Shown here piece by piece: positions 43,686-55,987 of a stretch of 64,000 bases of DNA; position 1 is the first letter of the stretch, and each line of letters opens with the position of its first letter. The position numbers and the translations under genes are program-made. The stretch is from Arthonia radiata (taxonomy: Eukaryota > Ascomycota > Arthoniomycetes > Arthoniales > Arthoniaceae), in assembly GCA_002989075.1 (NCBI GenBank), contig PSQN01000014.1:558001-622000 (forward strand). Reading direction: 5' to 3'. Below the pieces are notes generated by a model. That model worked only from the letters and a program-made list of their open reading frames with translations, did no database searches and was not told where the DNA came from.

Positions 43686-44192
43686 TATTAAAAAGATGCA
43701 GGAAAGAAGAAGAATACTACTACAAAGAGTAGGAAGACGAGACTAGCTTGGGACTGGTGCAATACTTAGGCTTGTTACAGGTACAATACTTAGTAACAAA
43801 GAGAAGCTGTTGTTGTATTGTCTGTCTTGTTAGCTAGAATCCTCTAGAGAGATCCTAGCTTATATATCTAAGTTTAGCGGCCCGTACAGGACTTAATAGA
43901 TATCTGTTCTTTTAATAGGGGCTAGATAACCTGTAACTTACTACATAAGATAGTAATTCTGTCTATTTAAAACTATTAGTCTCTAAGTCTATTCCGTGTT
44001 GTCTTAGACTACGGGCTAGCTGTCTAGAACGGGTTGTATAATGCTCCTTTTTAACCTAGGCCCGGGCTACTAGGCCCGACCCTTTAGATAAAAGGCTTGT
44101 TCTATTCTAGGCCGAGACAGCTGGTAGGACCTGTCCAATACTCTGGGCCCCTAGGGGTTCCGGCTAACTAGCTAGTTGGTTAATTTTTAACA
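43686..44192 (-). repeat. 5' LTR of copia copy 1
   Basis: 507 bp partner of the LTR at 38,783-39,289, directly followed on the plus strand by the second target duplication AGAAT. The tRNA-iMet-like primer site lies immediately inside it. Confidence 0.92.
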
Positions 44193-44197
44193 AGAAT

Positions 44198-45435
44198 TAG
44201 ATATAGTATTTATATATAGAATACTTATATTACGTATTAGTAAGTTTTAGCTCTATATAGCTCTGTATAGCTCTACTAGCTTAGTAATTATTTTCTAGCT
44301 TTTAATAGAGTATAAACTTATTCTTAGAATAATATATCTATAAAATTAAGTATATCTTTATTATACTAATTATAAAGAATATATATTTAAATAGCGTATA
44401 TAGTAATTATATTTAATTTATAGAGATTATATAGTATTATATACAATATTTAAAAAATCTTTAGTTTACTACTAAGATATCTCTAGTAATTACCCCTTTA
44501 GAAAATATTTTAGCCCTAGCTATATAGATTTAGTTATTATATTCTTATTATAGATATAATATATAATATACTTATATATATAATAGTAGATAATATACTT
44601 ATATATATAATAGTAGATAATATACTTATATATATAATAGTAGATAATTACTACTATTAAGTATTTCTTTTATAGAGTATAAGACTAAGTTTAGATAATA
44701 TAGGTTTAGCTCTTACATTTATATATAATTAGTACTTAGAATACTAAATTAATATTATTAATAAAGCTAAAGTTTAGGTTGTTATTACTAACTATCTAAA
44801 ATTCTTGAGATAGAGTAAATCTAAAAAAGAGAAAAAGTATAGTGATAAACAAAGAAGAAAGTCTTATAATATACTACTTTTTGTACTCAGCTAATTACTA
44901 ATCTATAATTTAAGAGCTAGCTATATATATTAGCTCTAAAAAAAGTCTTTAATATACTACTAAATTTATAATAAGAAGCTTTTATAGAGAAAATTATAAT
45001 TAGTTAGATATAAAAAATATTATTAAATATATAGAAACTATATACTTTAGCTAGATATACTATATAGTTTTAATATATAAAGTAAAAAGGTTTATTATAG
45101 ATAATATAGACTATTATTATTATACTCTAATTTAGATTTAAAATAGAAGACTATAGACTTTTACTATATTCTAAATTTAGTTTATAAGTACTTTTTCTAT
45201 AAGCTTTACTATAGTATTTTTAAGTATAATTAGCTAATAACTTACTACTACTAAGTAATTTTTTGAATTTTTTTTAATAAAATAATTAAAGTAGCCTTAT
45301 TTTAAAAAAAAGTTACTATTCTAAATTAAAATAAATATTAATAGTATATACTAAATAGATATTATAGTATAAAAGAATAGTTTTAATAATTTTATTAAAG
45401 ATACTATTAAAGCTAAGTATCTTACTATTTAGTAG
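44198..45435. other. AT-rich spacer between copia copy 1 and the gypsy element
   Basis: 1.24 kb of RIP-type sequence with no open frame or recognisable gene. It contains the 27-bp tandem repeat at 44,563-44,643. The first bases belong to the sequence into which copia copy 1 inserted, contiguous with 38,777. Confidence 0.6.
44563..44643. repeat. 27-bp tandem repeat, three copies
   Basis: Three copies of the unit ATAATATACTTATATATATA plus ATAGTAG start at 44,563, 44,590 and 44,617. The copies are identical, unlike the heavily diverged sequence around them. Confidence 0.85.
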
Positions 45436-46361
45436 TATAACGCCGGTCGCTAGGAGGACCGAACTAAGACTTACTTATCTTGTATACTTATCGAGCTTAG
45501 TAAGGGGTGTTGTAACGCCGGTCGCTAGGAGAACCGAACTAAGGCTTACTTGCCTTGTGTGCTTATCGACCTTGGTAGTAGGTATCTTGTGTGCTAGAGA
45601 CTAAAAGGCAGAAGAGGCGAGATAGATTATAGAAGGTAAGAGAGGCTTAACTAAAGTAGATAGAAGGTAAAGTACGTTACCTAAATATAGTTAAAAAACT
45701 TATATTTAGATATTAAGTTAATAGACTAAAGTCTATTCTAAGGTCGGTTATTAGTCTAGCTATATAGTCTAAGGTATATAGATATGTTTCTCTGTGTCTA
45801 ACGGTCTCAACAATCTCTTTGTCGCGTAGTCGGGATTCTATTGCGATGTAGCGACGTTGCCAACGTCGCTATATCGGAGTTATCGGGTATACTGTATAAT
45901 GCTCTAATAAGGCTGGCTGCGCTCAGCCTTGTACTAGCTTAATGTAGTAAGATCGTAATAGGTATCTTATATACTAGAGACTAAAAGACAGGAGAGGCGA
46001 GATAGATTATAAAGAGTAAAAAGAGCTTAATTAAGTAAATAAAAGGTAAAGTACGTTATTTAAATATAGTTAAGAAACTTATATTTAAATATTAAGTTAA
46101 CAGACTAAAGTCTATTTTAAGGTTAGCTATTAGTTTAGCTATATAGTTTAAGGTATATAGAAGAGTTTCTTTATGTTTATTAGTCTTAATAATACTTATA
46201 TTGGGTTTATAAGGAATATAAGCTCTTATAGCCGTCTTGCCCGATAATATCTATAGCGGGTTTATAGACTTAGTTAGAAATAATGCTAGTAGAGCTAAAA
46301 TAATTAGCAGTAGTTAACGCTTAAAAGTACGCTAAGCTGTCTAAAGCTAGTATCTGTAATA
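45436..46361 (-). repeat. 3' LTR of the gypsy element, interrupted by a solo LTR
   Basis: Aligns with the 471-bp LTR at 63,386-63,856 once the insertion at 45,511-45,960 is skipped. Starts TATAACGCCGGTCGC and ends TATCTGTAATA. Confidence 0.87.
45511..45960 (-). repeat. Solo gypsy-type LTR inserted in the gypsy LTR
   Basis: 450 bp beginning TGTAACGCCGGTCGC and ending ATCGTAATA, flanked by GGTGT (45,506-45,510) and GGTAT (45,961-45,965), a 5-bp target duplication with one transition. Its first half is like the LTR it sits in; its second half is different (a related subfamily) and stays GC-rich, with two hairpins (45,849-45,871 and 45,909-45,930). A lone LTR implies that the rest of that element was lost by LTR-LTR recombination. 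Confidence 0.82.
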
Positions 46362-47533
46362 CAATTTCCTCTCTTTTAGTTAAATTGTTCTTAATTAACC
46401 TTTAACTTGTTAAATACCTATAAGTTACGTATTATCTCTCCTTCTGTAACTATTCTGTAAGTTACTATACCTCGTATAAAGTTTGTTGCTATAAGTTTTA
46501 ATAAAAAGTATAGTTAATACCTGCTAATTAAAGTTTGTAGTATTGAAATACTTTTTTGTTTTAAATATATATCGACTAAAGAAAGATACGTAATTAAGTC
46601 TAAAAAGACGATGTATTCGGTATATACTTAAGATAGGAAGAGTTGTAACTTACGGGTATTGTTAATAAATAGTATATTTTATTATTATAGTTCTATAGTA
46701 CTTAAAGTTAACTTAGTTACAGCGTAGTTAGTTTATTCTCAATACTCCTCTTAGTTAGCTACTCTTTAGTATATAAAACGCTAATTACGTACGTCGAAGG
46801 TATAAGTAGTAGTATTGATCGCGGTTATATAGCGCGACTAGTTAGAGGTTCGGAAGTTAAAAAAGAGAAGGTTAAGAAGACTTATATGTAAGCGGTAGTT
46901 AAGCTAGCTTAAAATAAATTGTTAGAGTAGAAGAAGTTAGCCGCGTTGATAGCTAGTAGCGATATATTTAAATGTTTGAGCGGATTGTTTATTAACTTTT
47001 AGAGTAATTTATACCTAAAGTTGAGTAGTAGACCTATAACGTAGTAAGCTAGTATATTTAAAGGTAACCTAAATACTAATAGAGCGCATTAAGTAGTAAA
47101 TTAGAATGCTAGTATTATTACAACCGATTAACGTTCTAGTTCTAATATTGTCGGACGGTATCTTTATAATTAGCTAAATTTTGTTTTAGTTTTTATTAAT
47201 TTTTATGTTTAGAGTATTCCTTTTACTTAATAAAATACTTTCGTTTATCTCGATATTGTCTATAAGCTCGAATTATCTTAACCTTATACTTAGGTTCTTA
47301 ATTATCGAAAAGGATTTTTAAGTTAGACCGTTCTACTTTCTAAAAGTAGACTAGTTTTAATAGCGCTATATAGAATATAAGATATATTCTTATTATCTTT
47401 AGAAGTTTAAGTTTAAATATTATAAATTTTAATTGCTGTAGAATTTTAAATAGTTTTGTCTTAATATAGTTAAGTTTTTTACTTAGTCTTATAGTTTTAA
47501 GGTTTCTTATAAGTAAGTAAGCTCTTTCTTCTT

Positions 47534-48030
47534 TGTTAGAAATTAACTAACTAGCTGGCTCCGGAAGCCCGGAGTATCGAACAGGTCCTACCGGCTGTCT
47601 CAATCTAAAATAGAACAAGCCTTTTATCTAAAGGATCGAGCCTAGTAGCTCAAATTTAGGACAAAAAGAAACATTATATAACTTATCTTAGATAGCTAGC
47701 CCGTAGTTTAAGACAATATAAAATAAACTTAAAAACTAATAGTTTTAAATAGACAGAATTACTATCTTATACAGTAAATTATAGGTTATCTAGCTTCTAT
47801 TAAAAAGAATAGATATCTAGTAAATTCTATATAGACCGCTAAACTTAGATATATAAGCTAAAATCTCTTTAGAGAATTTTAGCTAATAAGACAAATAATA
47901 TAATAATAGCTTCTCCTTGCTACTAAGTATTGTATTTATACTAAGCTTAAGTATTGTACTAGTTTTAAGCTAGTCTTATCTTTTTACTCTTTATAGTAGT
48001 ATTCTTCTTCTTTTCTATACCTTTTTAATA
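47534..48030 (+). repeat. 5' LTR of copia copy 2
   Basis: 497 bp, starting TGTTAGAAATTAACTAAC and ending CTTTTTAATA: the copia LTR seen at 38,783 in the opposite orientation. Confidence 0.9.
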
Positions 48031-50585
48031 GGTTATAAGTTTGAGTTAGTACTAATTTCTTTTAAATTTCTTTTTTAGAAAATATTTCCTCTACAATACC
48101 TATTAGCACCTTCGAACGATTTTATTATCAATTAACTCTAAATTTTAAGTTTAATTGAACTATTAGAACAGAATTTCCTTTTTTTTTTGAAAATCTTCGA
48201 CTATATATTCGGCTATAAACTTCTCTTATAAGATTTCTAAACTTAAGGGCTCGACTAATTGAGACATTTAGTTGATTCGAATAGAGGCTCTTTTAATCAA
48301 AAAGAGCTACAGTAATATTATAATTCTCTTTTCTGACTATTTAGCTAGAGATATTATTGAAGCTAGCCGCTAAAAACGGTTAATAAGGGCAGCAGCCCTT
48401 ATTCGACTAACTCTAGAGAACGGTCCTTTTATTTAAATAAAGAAGATTTATAACTCTCTAGAGCTTTAAGATAGTCTAAAAAGGTTATATAAATTAAAAG
48501 ATTTTAGTTTTAAGTTTCTAATTTGTAAGGAGCTCTTTAGCACTATACTTAGTAAGATAAAAAACCTTAAGCTTTATTTTACTAAAATTAGGCAATTAAC
48601 AAACAATTTAGTAACTTAAGAACTAGTACTACTTAACAAGGTAGTAGCTACCTATATCTTTTACAATTTAACTCTTAAATATAAGTATACGGTAGCTATT
48701 ATTAGTTAAACTTACTAATAAACAACTAGCAATATAAGTCTATAGAACTTATTTAGTTAACTTATAAATAAGTTTCGCTAGATCTGCGGTAGTATCTTAG
48801 CAAAAAAGGTTTTTACTGCGATAGACAATAAATTAACGCAAAGAACCGGAGAAAATTAAAGTCTTTAAGTAAAAACTAAGAAAAATACCTCTTTTATAAC
48901 AAAAAGAAGTATAAACTGGCAACTTATTAAAAAAAATACCTAAATCTTTGGCTAAATTCTAATAAAAGCTCTAAAAACACTAATTTTTTAATATTTTCTG
49001 TATATAGTTTTAACCTATAAGAAAAACAATGCTTTATAGTATTACTAAATAGAGTTAATTACTCTATTAATTCTTAGATTCTTATTATAAGCTTAATAAG
49101 CTATATTTACTCGAATATTAATCTTTTAACAGATATTTAGTTAACTAACTAAATTATTCGTTAAGAAAAAGAAAAAGTAATCTAAGCCTTATAAATAGGT
49201 AAAGTAAAACTATTCTTTAAGAATAAAATAATTGTTCTAAATAAAGTTTTATTTGTTAAAGAATTTAAAATTAACTTTCTAAGCTTTAATAAGCTTAAAA
49301 AGAGAGGAGATAAGATAACTTTTAGCTAAAATAAGCTAAAAGTTAATTAAACTAAACAATTAACTATTAAGAGGTAGTATATTAACGATTTAATAGTAAT
49401 AAAAGCTTAGACTATTAATATAGTTTAATCTCTTTATACTATTTTTTTAAAAATTAACCTTTAATACCAATAAATAAGATATATAGACAAAAATACCTTA
49501 AAATAGCTTAAAAAAGTTACTTTAAAAATAAATTATTTAAATAAATTAAAAGATAATCGCTAAATTTGCTTTAAAGTAAAGATAATAGCTAAAGTTAGTT
49601 AAAAAACTTTAAACAAATTAATTAATTATTTAGAAAAAGTTTACTTAGATATTTATAGGCTAATTATACTGTAAACCCCTTTTGAAGATTAATTATCTAC
49701 TAGCTTTATAAACAATAAAACTCGGTATACAACTATCGAGGTACTATAGTTTAAAGACTAGGTTTTTAACGTACTATTTATTTATATTACCTAAAAAGAA
49801 ATATAGTTTAAGTATTCTTTTAAAAGACTATACTTAAACAATACAAAAGAATACCGAAAAAGCTAAATAAAATAGCTTTTAAAATAAAAAGAAGCTATTT
49901 TAATAATATTTATACTATATATCTTTTAGTAAAATAAACGAGTTGAACGCTTTAACTAAATAATTATTAGTAAAGTTTAAGCAATACTTTATACCGCCGG
50001 GCTACTTTAAATATATTAGAGTAAAGCGTTAAAAGCAGTTATCTATATTTATAATAAGACTTCTTATATTAGATTACTAAGGTTTATTATTCCGTATAAA
50101 GTAAAATACGGTAAAAAACTAGATATCAGTATTATTAAAATTTAGAGCTTGGTTACTTATCTTAAAGAATCTAAACTAAAAAAACTAGACGCTAGAGTAA
50201 CTATTTATATTCTAATAGGCTACAAATTAAACTAATATAAGCTCTAAGATTCTAATAGCCGGAAGGTTTACTAAAGAAGAGACGTTTATATTTAAAAAGA
50301 AAAATTTATTTAAGATCTATAGAGATCTATAGTTAATTAATTAACTAAAAGTATTTCTAAAGAGCTTAAAAAATAACTAAAAATTAAGTTTAAAAACGAG
50401 CTAAATTCGATCGCTAAATCTTAAGATAATAGAAAGATACTTCTTAATAAAGAAGGAAGTCCTCTGTATAAGAAATAATATACCTTCTTTATATCTTAAT
50501 AACTAGCGAACGAATCTAAATAAGAACTATACTAAACTAAAGCTCTAAACAAGTTTAACCTTTTTACCGAGTTAAATTATAGAAG

Positions 50586-51093
50586 TGTTAAAAAGGTGCA
50601 GGGAAGAAGAAGAATACTACTATAAAGAGTAAAAAGACGAGACCAGCTTAAAACTAGTACAATACTTAAGCTTAGTACAGGTACAATACTTAGTAGTAAG
50701 GAGAAGCTATTATTATATTGTCTGTCTTATTAGCTAAAATTCTTTAAAAAGATCTTAGTTTATATATTTAAGTTTAGTAGCTTATATAAAACTTACTAGA
50801 TATCTATTCTTTTTAATAGAGGCTAGATAACCTGTAACTTACTATATAAGATAATAATTTTGTCTATTTAAAACTATTAGTCTTTAAGTCTATTTTATAT
50901 TGTCTTAGACTATAGGTTAGCTGTTTAAGACGGGTCGTACAATGCTTCTTTTTATTCTAAGTTCGGGCTACTAGGCCCGATCCTTTAGGTAAAAGGCTTA
51001 TTCTATTTTAAACTAAGACAGTTAGTAGAATCTATTCGATACTTTAGGCTTCTAAGGGTTTCAGCTAACTAGCTAGTTAGTTAATTTCTAATA
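50586..51093 (-). repeat. 3' LTR of copia copy 3
   Basis: 508 bp, TGTTAAAAAGGTGCAGGG to TTTCTAATA; partner of 55,480-55,987. Confidence 0.9.
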
Positions 51094-54000
51094 TATTTCC
51101 TTAATTAACTAGTTATTTTAGCCAGATTATAAGCTAATTTAAGTTCTAAACGTTAGTATTTTAGCTAAGTCGATTAATTTTATTAATATGTCTGCTAATT
51201 GTTCTTTTATAGAAACGTATTTAAGCTCTATTTAACCTGTCTAAACGTTTTCTCTAATATAGTAATACTGTATATTGATATACTTAGATTTAGCTTAAAA
51301 GGTAGGGTTTTTTGTAAGTTTTTTTACTAAATTGCTGTCGGTAAGTAATAGTTTTACTAATAAAACTGGGATCTCTGGTCTAATTTAACCGGCTTATTTA
51401 AGCAAATTTATGCTTATCTAGTGCGTTAGAGCCCGCCGAGGCTTTTTATCCGCAGACTTTTTAAAAGTACCCGCTAAAACGGTAGTAATCGAATTTCTTT
51501 AAAAATTCCGGACAGTTTAGTAGCAATTAATCGGATAAATAACTGTTCCTTTATAACTTCTTTAAGGGCTATATATTCGGTCTTATAAGAGCTTAAGGCG
51601 ACTATTTTTTATAGCTTTAAATTCTAGCTAAGAGCTCTGTTTCTGAGTAGAAAGATATAGCCGGTAGTCGATCTTTTAGTACTAAGGTTTTTTCTCTAAT
51701 CTGCGTTATAATAGCTAGTTATACTGTCTATTGAGGGAGATTTATAGTAAAGACTAAGGTATAAAGTTTTATCTAAGTAAGCCTAAAGGCTACTTAAAAC
51801 TCTTTAGTACTTCTTACTAGAATTTAATATATATTGGGCTAATAGGCTAGTTATAAAGGTAATATCGGGTCTTATCTTTGTTATTAGATACAAAATTGAT
51901 TTAATTTGTTGCTAATAATTAGAAATATCGGCACCACTAGCTTAATTAGGATTCGATGTCAATTTTAAGTTAACGGGCTGCAGTATTTTTTTAGACATTC
52001 GGCCGTTTTTCTTCAAATATTTGGTTAAAATTTTAGTTAAATAAGTTAACTAGTCTAGACAAATTATTTTCGCCGGGCAATCTCGAATAATTTTAATTCC
52101 TAGAAACTTACTAACGTCTTTTAAGTTCTTAACTGTAAGAGTCTTATTTGGTTTCTAATAAATTTTAGAGATTGTTTCGGTAGAATTAAATACAGCTAAT
52201 ATATCGTCTACGTAGACGATTAAAATTACCTACTTTCTAGTTCTTTAAATATAAACTAACTAATTGGATACTAGAGGTTTAAAACCTATTTTCCTTAGTA
52301 ATTCTTAAAGATAGGTTTTCTACTATTAGCCGGTCTATTTTAGCCCGTAAAGAGCCTTTTTTATTTCATAAACTTTATTAGTTTCGTTAAATAGGCCAGT
52401 TAGTTGCTTAATATAGACAATCTTATCTAACTTTGCGTTAGAATAAGCTAATTTTACGTCTCATTGCTTTATTTTTAGTCTTTCTCTACTACTAAGGCTA
52501 GTATAAGCCGGTAAATAATTAAATTTACTGTATTTATAAAGGTCTCTATAAAATTGAGGCTAAGTCTTTACTAGCAGCCCTTAGCTACCCAGCGGACTTT
52601 AAAAATTAGCTCGCTCTTTAAAAAATACTTAATCTTTAGTATTTAGCGCTCTTTTAGCGCCTTTCTACTTAGTAATAGCTTAGTTAATATTTAAGTTTTT
52701 AGTTAGCTAGCTCTTTAAGCTTTAACTATATTGTGTTTAGTTAAGAAGGCTAATTCTTAGATACTTTTATTTCTTTTAAGTTATTAGACTCTTTAGTAAC
52801 TACGACTAAAGCCTGTTCAACGTATTATTTTAGGTTATTGTAGAACTCGTTAAACTAATTTTTGTTGGCGTTTTTGTATATAAAATCTATTTTTTGGGCG
52901 CAATTAATATCTATTCGACCAGGGTCTTTAGTACTTCTGTAATCTAACTCGGTAAAAAGGTTAGACTCGTCTAGAGCTCTAGTTTAGTATAGTTCTTATC
53001 TAAATTTGTCCGCTAGCTGTTAAGATATAGAGAAGATATACTATTTCTTATATAGGGGAATCTCTTTTTTATTAAGAGATATCTTTTTATTATTTTAAGA
53101 TTTAGCGGTTAGATTTAGCTTATTTTGAAACTTAACTTTTAGTTATTTTTTAAGCTCTTTAGAAATACTCTCGGTTAATCGATTAACTATAAATCTCCGT
53201 AGGTTTCAAATAAATTTTTCTTTTTAAACGTAGACGTCTCTTCTTTAGTAAACCTTCCGGCTATTAAAGTCTAAGAGCTTATATTAGTTTAATTTATAGC
53301 TTATTAAAATATAAATAGTTACTCTAGCGTCTAGTTTTTTTAGTTTAAGTTCTTTAAGATAAGTAATTAAGCCTTAGATTTTAATAGTACTAATATTTAG
53401 TTTTTTACCGTATTTTACTTTATATAGAATAATAAATCTTGGTAATCTAATATAAGAAGTTCTATTAGAAATATAGATAGCTACTTTTAGCGCTTTATTC
53501 TAATATATCTAAGATAGCTCGGTAGTATAAAGTATTGCTTAAACTTTACTAATAATTATTCGGTTAAAGCGTTCAGCTCGTCTATTTTATTAGAAGATAT
53601 ATAGTATAAATATTGTTAAAATAGCTTCTTTTTATTTTAGAAGCTATTTTATTTGGCCTTTTTAATATTTTTTTACGTTGTTTAAGTATAATCTTTTAAA
53701 AGAATACTTAAACTACGTTTCTTTTTAAATAATATAAGTAAATAGTACGTTAAAAATCTAGTTTTTAGACTATAGTACCTTAGTAATCGTATACCAGGTT
53801 TTATTGTTTATAAAGCTAGTAAATAATTAACCTTTAAAAAGGGTTTGCGATATAATTAGCTTACAAATATTTAAATAAACTTTTTTTAAATAATTAGCTA
53901 ATTTATCTAGAGTTTTTTAACTAACTTTAGCTATTGCTTTTACTTTAAAGTAAATTTAACAATTATCTTTTAATTTGTCCGAATAATTTATTTTTAAAGT

Positions 54001-55479
54001 AATCTTTTTAAGCTATTTTAAGGCGTTTTCGCCTATATATCTTATTTATTAATATTAAAGGTTAGTTTTCGAAAAAATAGTATAAAGAGATTAAAATATA
54101 TTAATAGTTTAAGCTTTTATTACTATTAAACTGTTAATATACTGCTTTTTAGTAGTTAATTATCTAGCTTAATTAACTTTTAGCTTATTTTAGCTAAAAG
54201 TTACCTTATTTTCTCTCTTTTTAAGCTTATTAAAGCTTAGAAGATTAATTCTAAATTTCTTAACAAATAAAACTTTGTTTAGAACAATTGTTTTATCTTT
54301 AAAGAATAGTTTTACTTTACCTGTTTATAAGGCTTAAATTAACTTTCTCTCTCTCTAACAAATAATCTAGTTAGTTAACTAAATATCTATTAAAAGATTA
54401 ATATTCGAGTAAATATAGCTTATTAAGCTTATATTAAAAATTTAAGAATTAATAAAGTAATTAACTCTATTTAGTAATACTGTAAAGCATTATTCTTCTT
54501 ATAGATTAGAACTATATACAGAAAATATTAAAAAATCGGTGTTTTTGAAGCTTTTATTGGAATTTAGCCGGAGGTTTACATATTTTTTCTAACAAGTTGC
54601 CAATTTATGCCCCTTTTTATTATAAAAGGGGCATTTTTCTTAGTTTTTACTTAGAAATTTTAATTTTTCTCCGATCTTTTACGTTAATTTATTGTCTATT
54701 GCAGTAAAAACCTTTTCTACTGGAGTACTACTATAAATTCGATAAGACTTATTCTATAAGTTAACTAAATAAGTTCTGTAAACTTATATTGCTAGTCGTT
54801 TACTGGTAGCTTTAGCTAATAATAGCTACTGTGTGCTTATATTTAGAGGTTAGATTATAGAGAACGTAGGCAGCTACTACCTTGTTGGGTAGTGCTAGTC
54901 CTTAGGTTACTAAATTATCCGTTAATTGTCTAATTTTAGTAAGATAAAGCTTAAGATTTTTTACCTTACTAAGTATAGTGCTAAAGAGCTCCTTATAAAT
55001 TAAAAACTTGGAACTAAAACCTTTCGATTCGTATAACCTTTTTAGGCTATCTTAAAGCTCTAAAGAGTTATAAATCCTCTTTATTTAAATAAGGGGACTG
55101 TTCTTTAGAGTTAGTTAAATAAGAGCTGCTACTCTTGTTAACTGTTTCTAGCGGCTAGCTTTAGTAATATCTTTAGCTAAATAGCCGGAAAAGGGGATTA
55201 TAATATTACCGTAGCTCTTTTTAGTTAAAAGAGCCTCTATTCGAATTAACTAAATGTCTTAATTAGTCGAGCTCTTAAGTTTAAGAATCTTATAAAAGGA
55301 GTTTATAGCCGAATATATAGTCGAAAATTTCTATAAAAAAAGGAAATTCTATTCTAATAGTTAAATTGAGCTAAAAATTTAGAGTCGATTGGTAATAGGA
55401 TCTTTTAGAGGTGCGATAGGTGAAATATTTTCTAAAAAGGAAATTTAAAAGGAATTGGTGCTAACCCGGGCTTATAACC

Positions 55480-55987
55480 TATTAAAAAGATACAGAGAAG
55501 AAGAAGAATACTACTATAAAGAGTAAAAAGACGAAACTAGCTTAGAATTAGTACAATACTTAGGCTTAGTATAGGTACAATACTTAGTAGCAAGGAGAAG
55601 CTATTATTATATTGTCTGTCTTATTAGCTAAAATTCTCTAGAGAGATTTTAACTTATATATTTAAGTTTAACGGCTTATATAAAACTTACTAAATATCTA
55701 TTCTTTTTAATAAAGGCTAAATAACCCGTAACTTACTGTATAAGATAGTAATTCTGTCTATTTAAAACTATTAGTCTTTAAGTTTATTTTATATTGTTTT
55801 AAACTATAGACTAGCTGTTTAAAATAGGTTATACAATGCTTCTTTTTGTTTTAAACTTGGGCTACCAGGCCCGACCCTTTAGATAAAAGGCTTGTTCTAT
55901 TTTAGATTGAGACAGCTGGTAGGACCTATCCGATATTCCGGGTCTCTAGGGGTTCCGGCTAACCAGCTAGTTGGTTAATTTCCAATA
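55480..55987 (-). repeat. 5' LTR of copia copy 3
   Basis: 508 bp, TATTAAAAAGATACAG to TTTCCAATA; followed directly by the second AGAAG duplication. Confidence 0.9.

Larger units (their letters stand above)
38783..44192 (-). mobile_element. Ty1/copia LTR retrotransposon fossil (copy 1)
   Basis: 5,410 bp on the minus strand, flanked by a perfect 5-bp target duplication AGAAT (38,778-38,782 and 44,193-44,197). LTRs are 38,783-39,289 (3' LTR) and 43,686-44,192 (5' LTR), 507 bp each. A primer-binding site next to the 5' LTR (about 43,668-43,685) matches an internal tRNA-iMet segment, and a purine tract adjoins the 3' LTR. In coding order there are gag (from about 43,500) with a CCHC zinc knuckle near 42,787-42,835, protease, integrase (about 42,050-41,150), reverse transcriptase (about 41,000-40,150) and RNase H (about 40,100-39,350): the copia order. 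The element is broken, with tens of breaks, but keeps much higher GC than the sequence around it and is the best preserved of three copies of this family in the window, so it is probably the youngest. Confidence 0.93.
50586..55987 (-). mobile_element. Ty1/copia LTR retrotransposon fossil (copy 3), inserted in copy 2
   Basis: 5,402 bp on the minus strand with LTRs 50,586-51,093 and 55,480-55,987 and a perfect 5-bp target duplication AGAAG (50,581-50,585 and 55,988-55,992). It is the same family as copies 1 and 2. The tRNA-iMet-like primer site lies at about 55,462-55,479, gag near 55,310-54,480 with the zinc-knuckle region near 54,590, then integrase, reverse transcriptase and RNase H leftward in the copia order. 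It is broken, with many breaks. It is younger than copy 2, whose coding region it interrupts, yet more AT-converted than copy 1. Confidence 0.93.
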
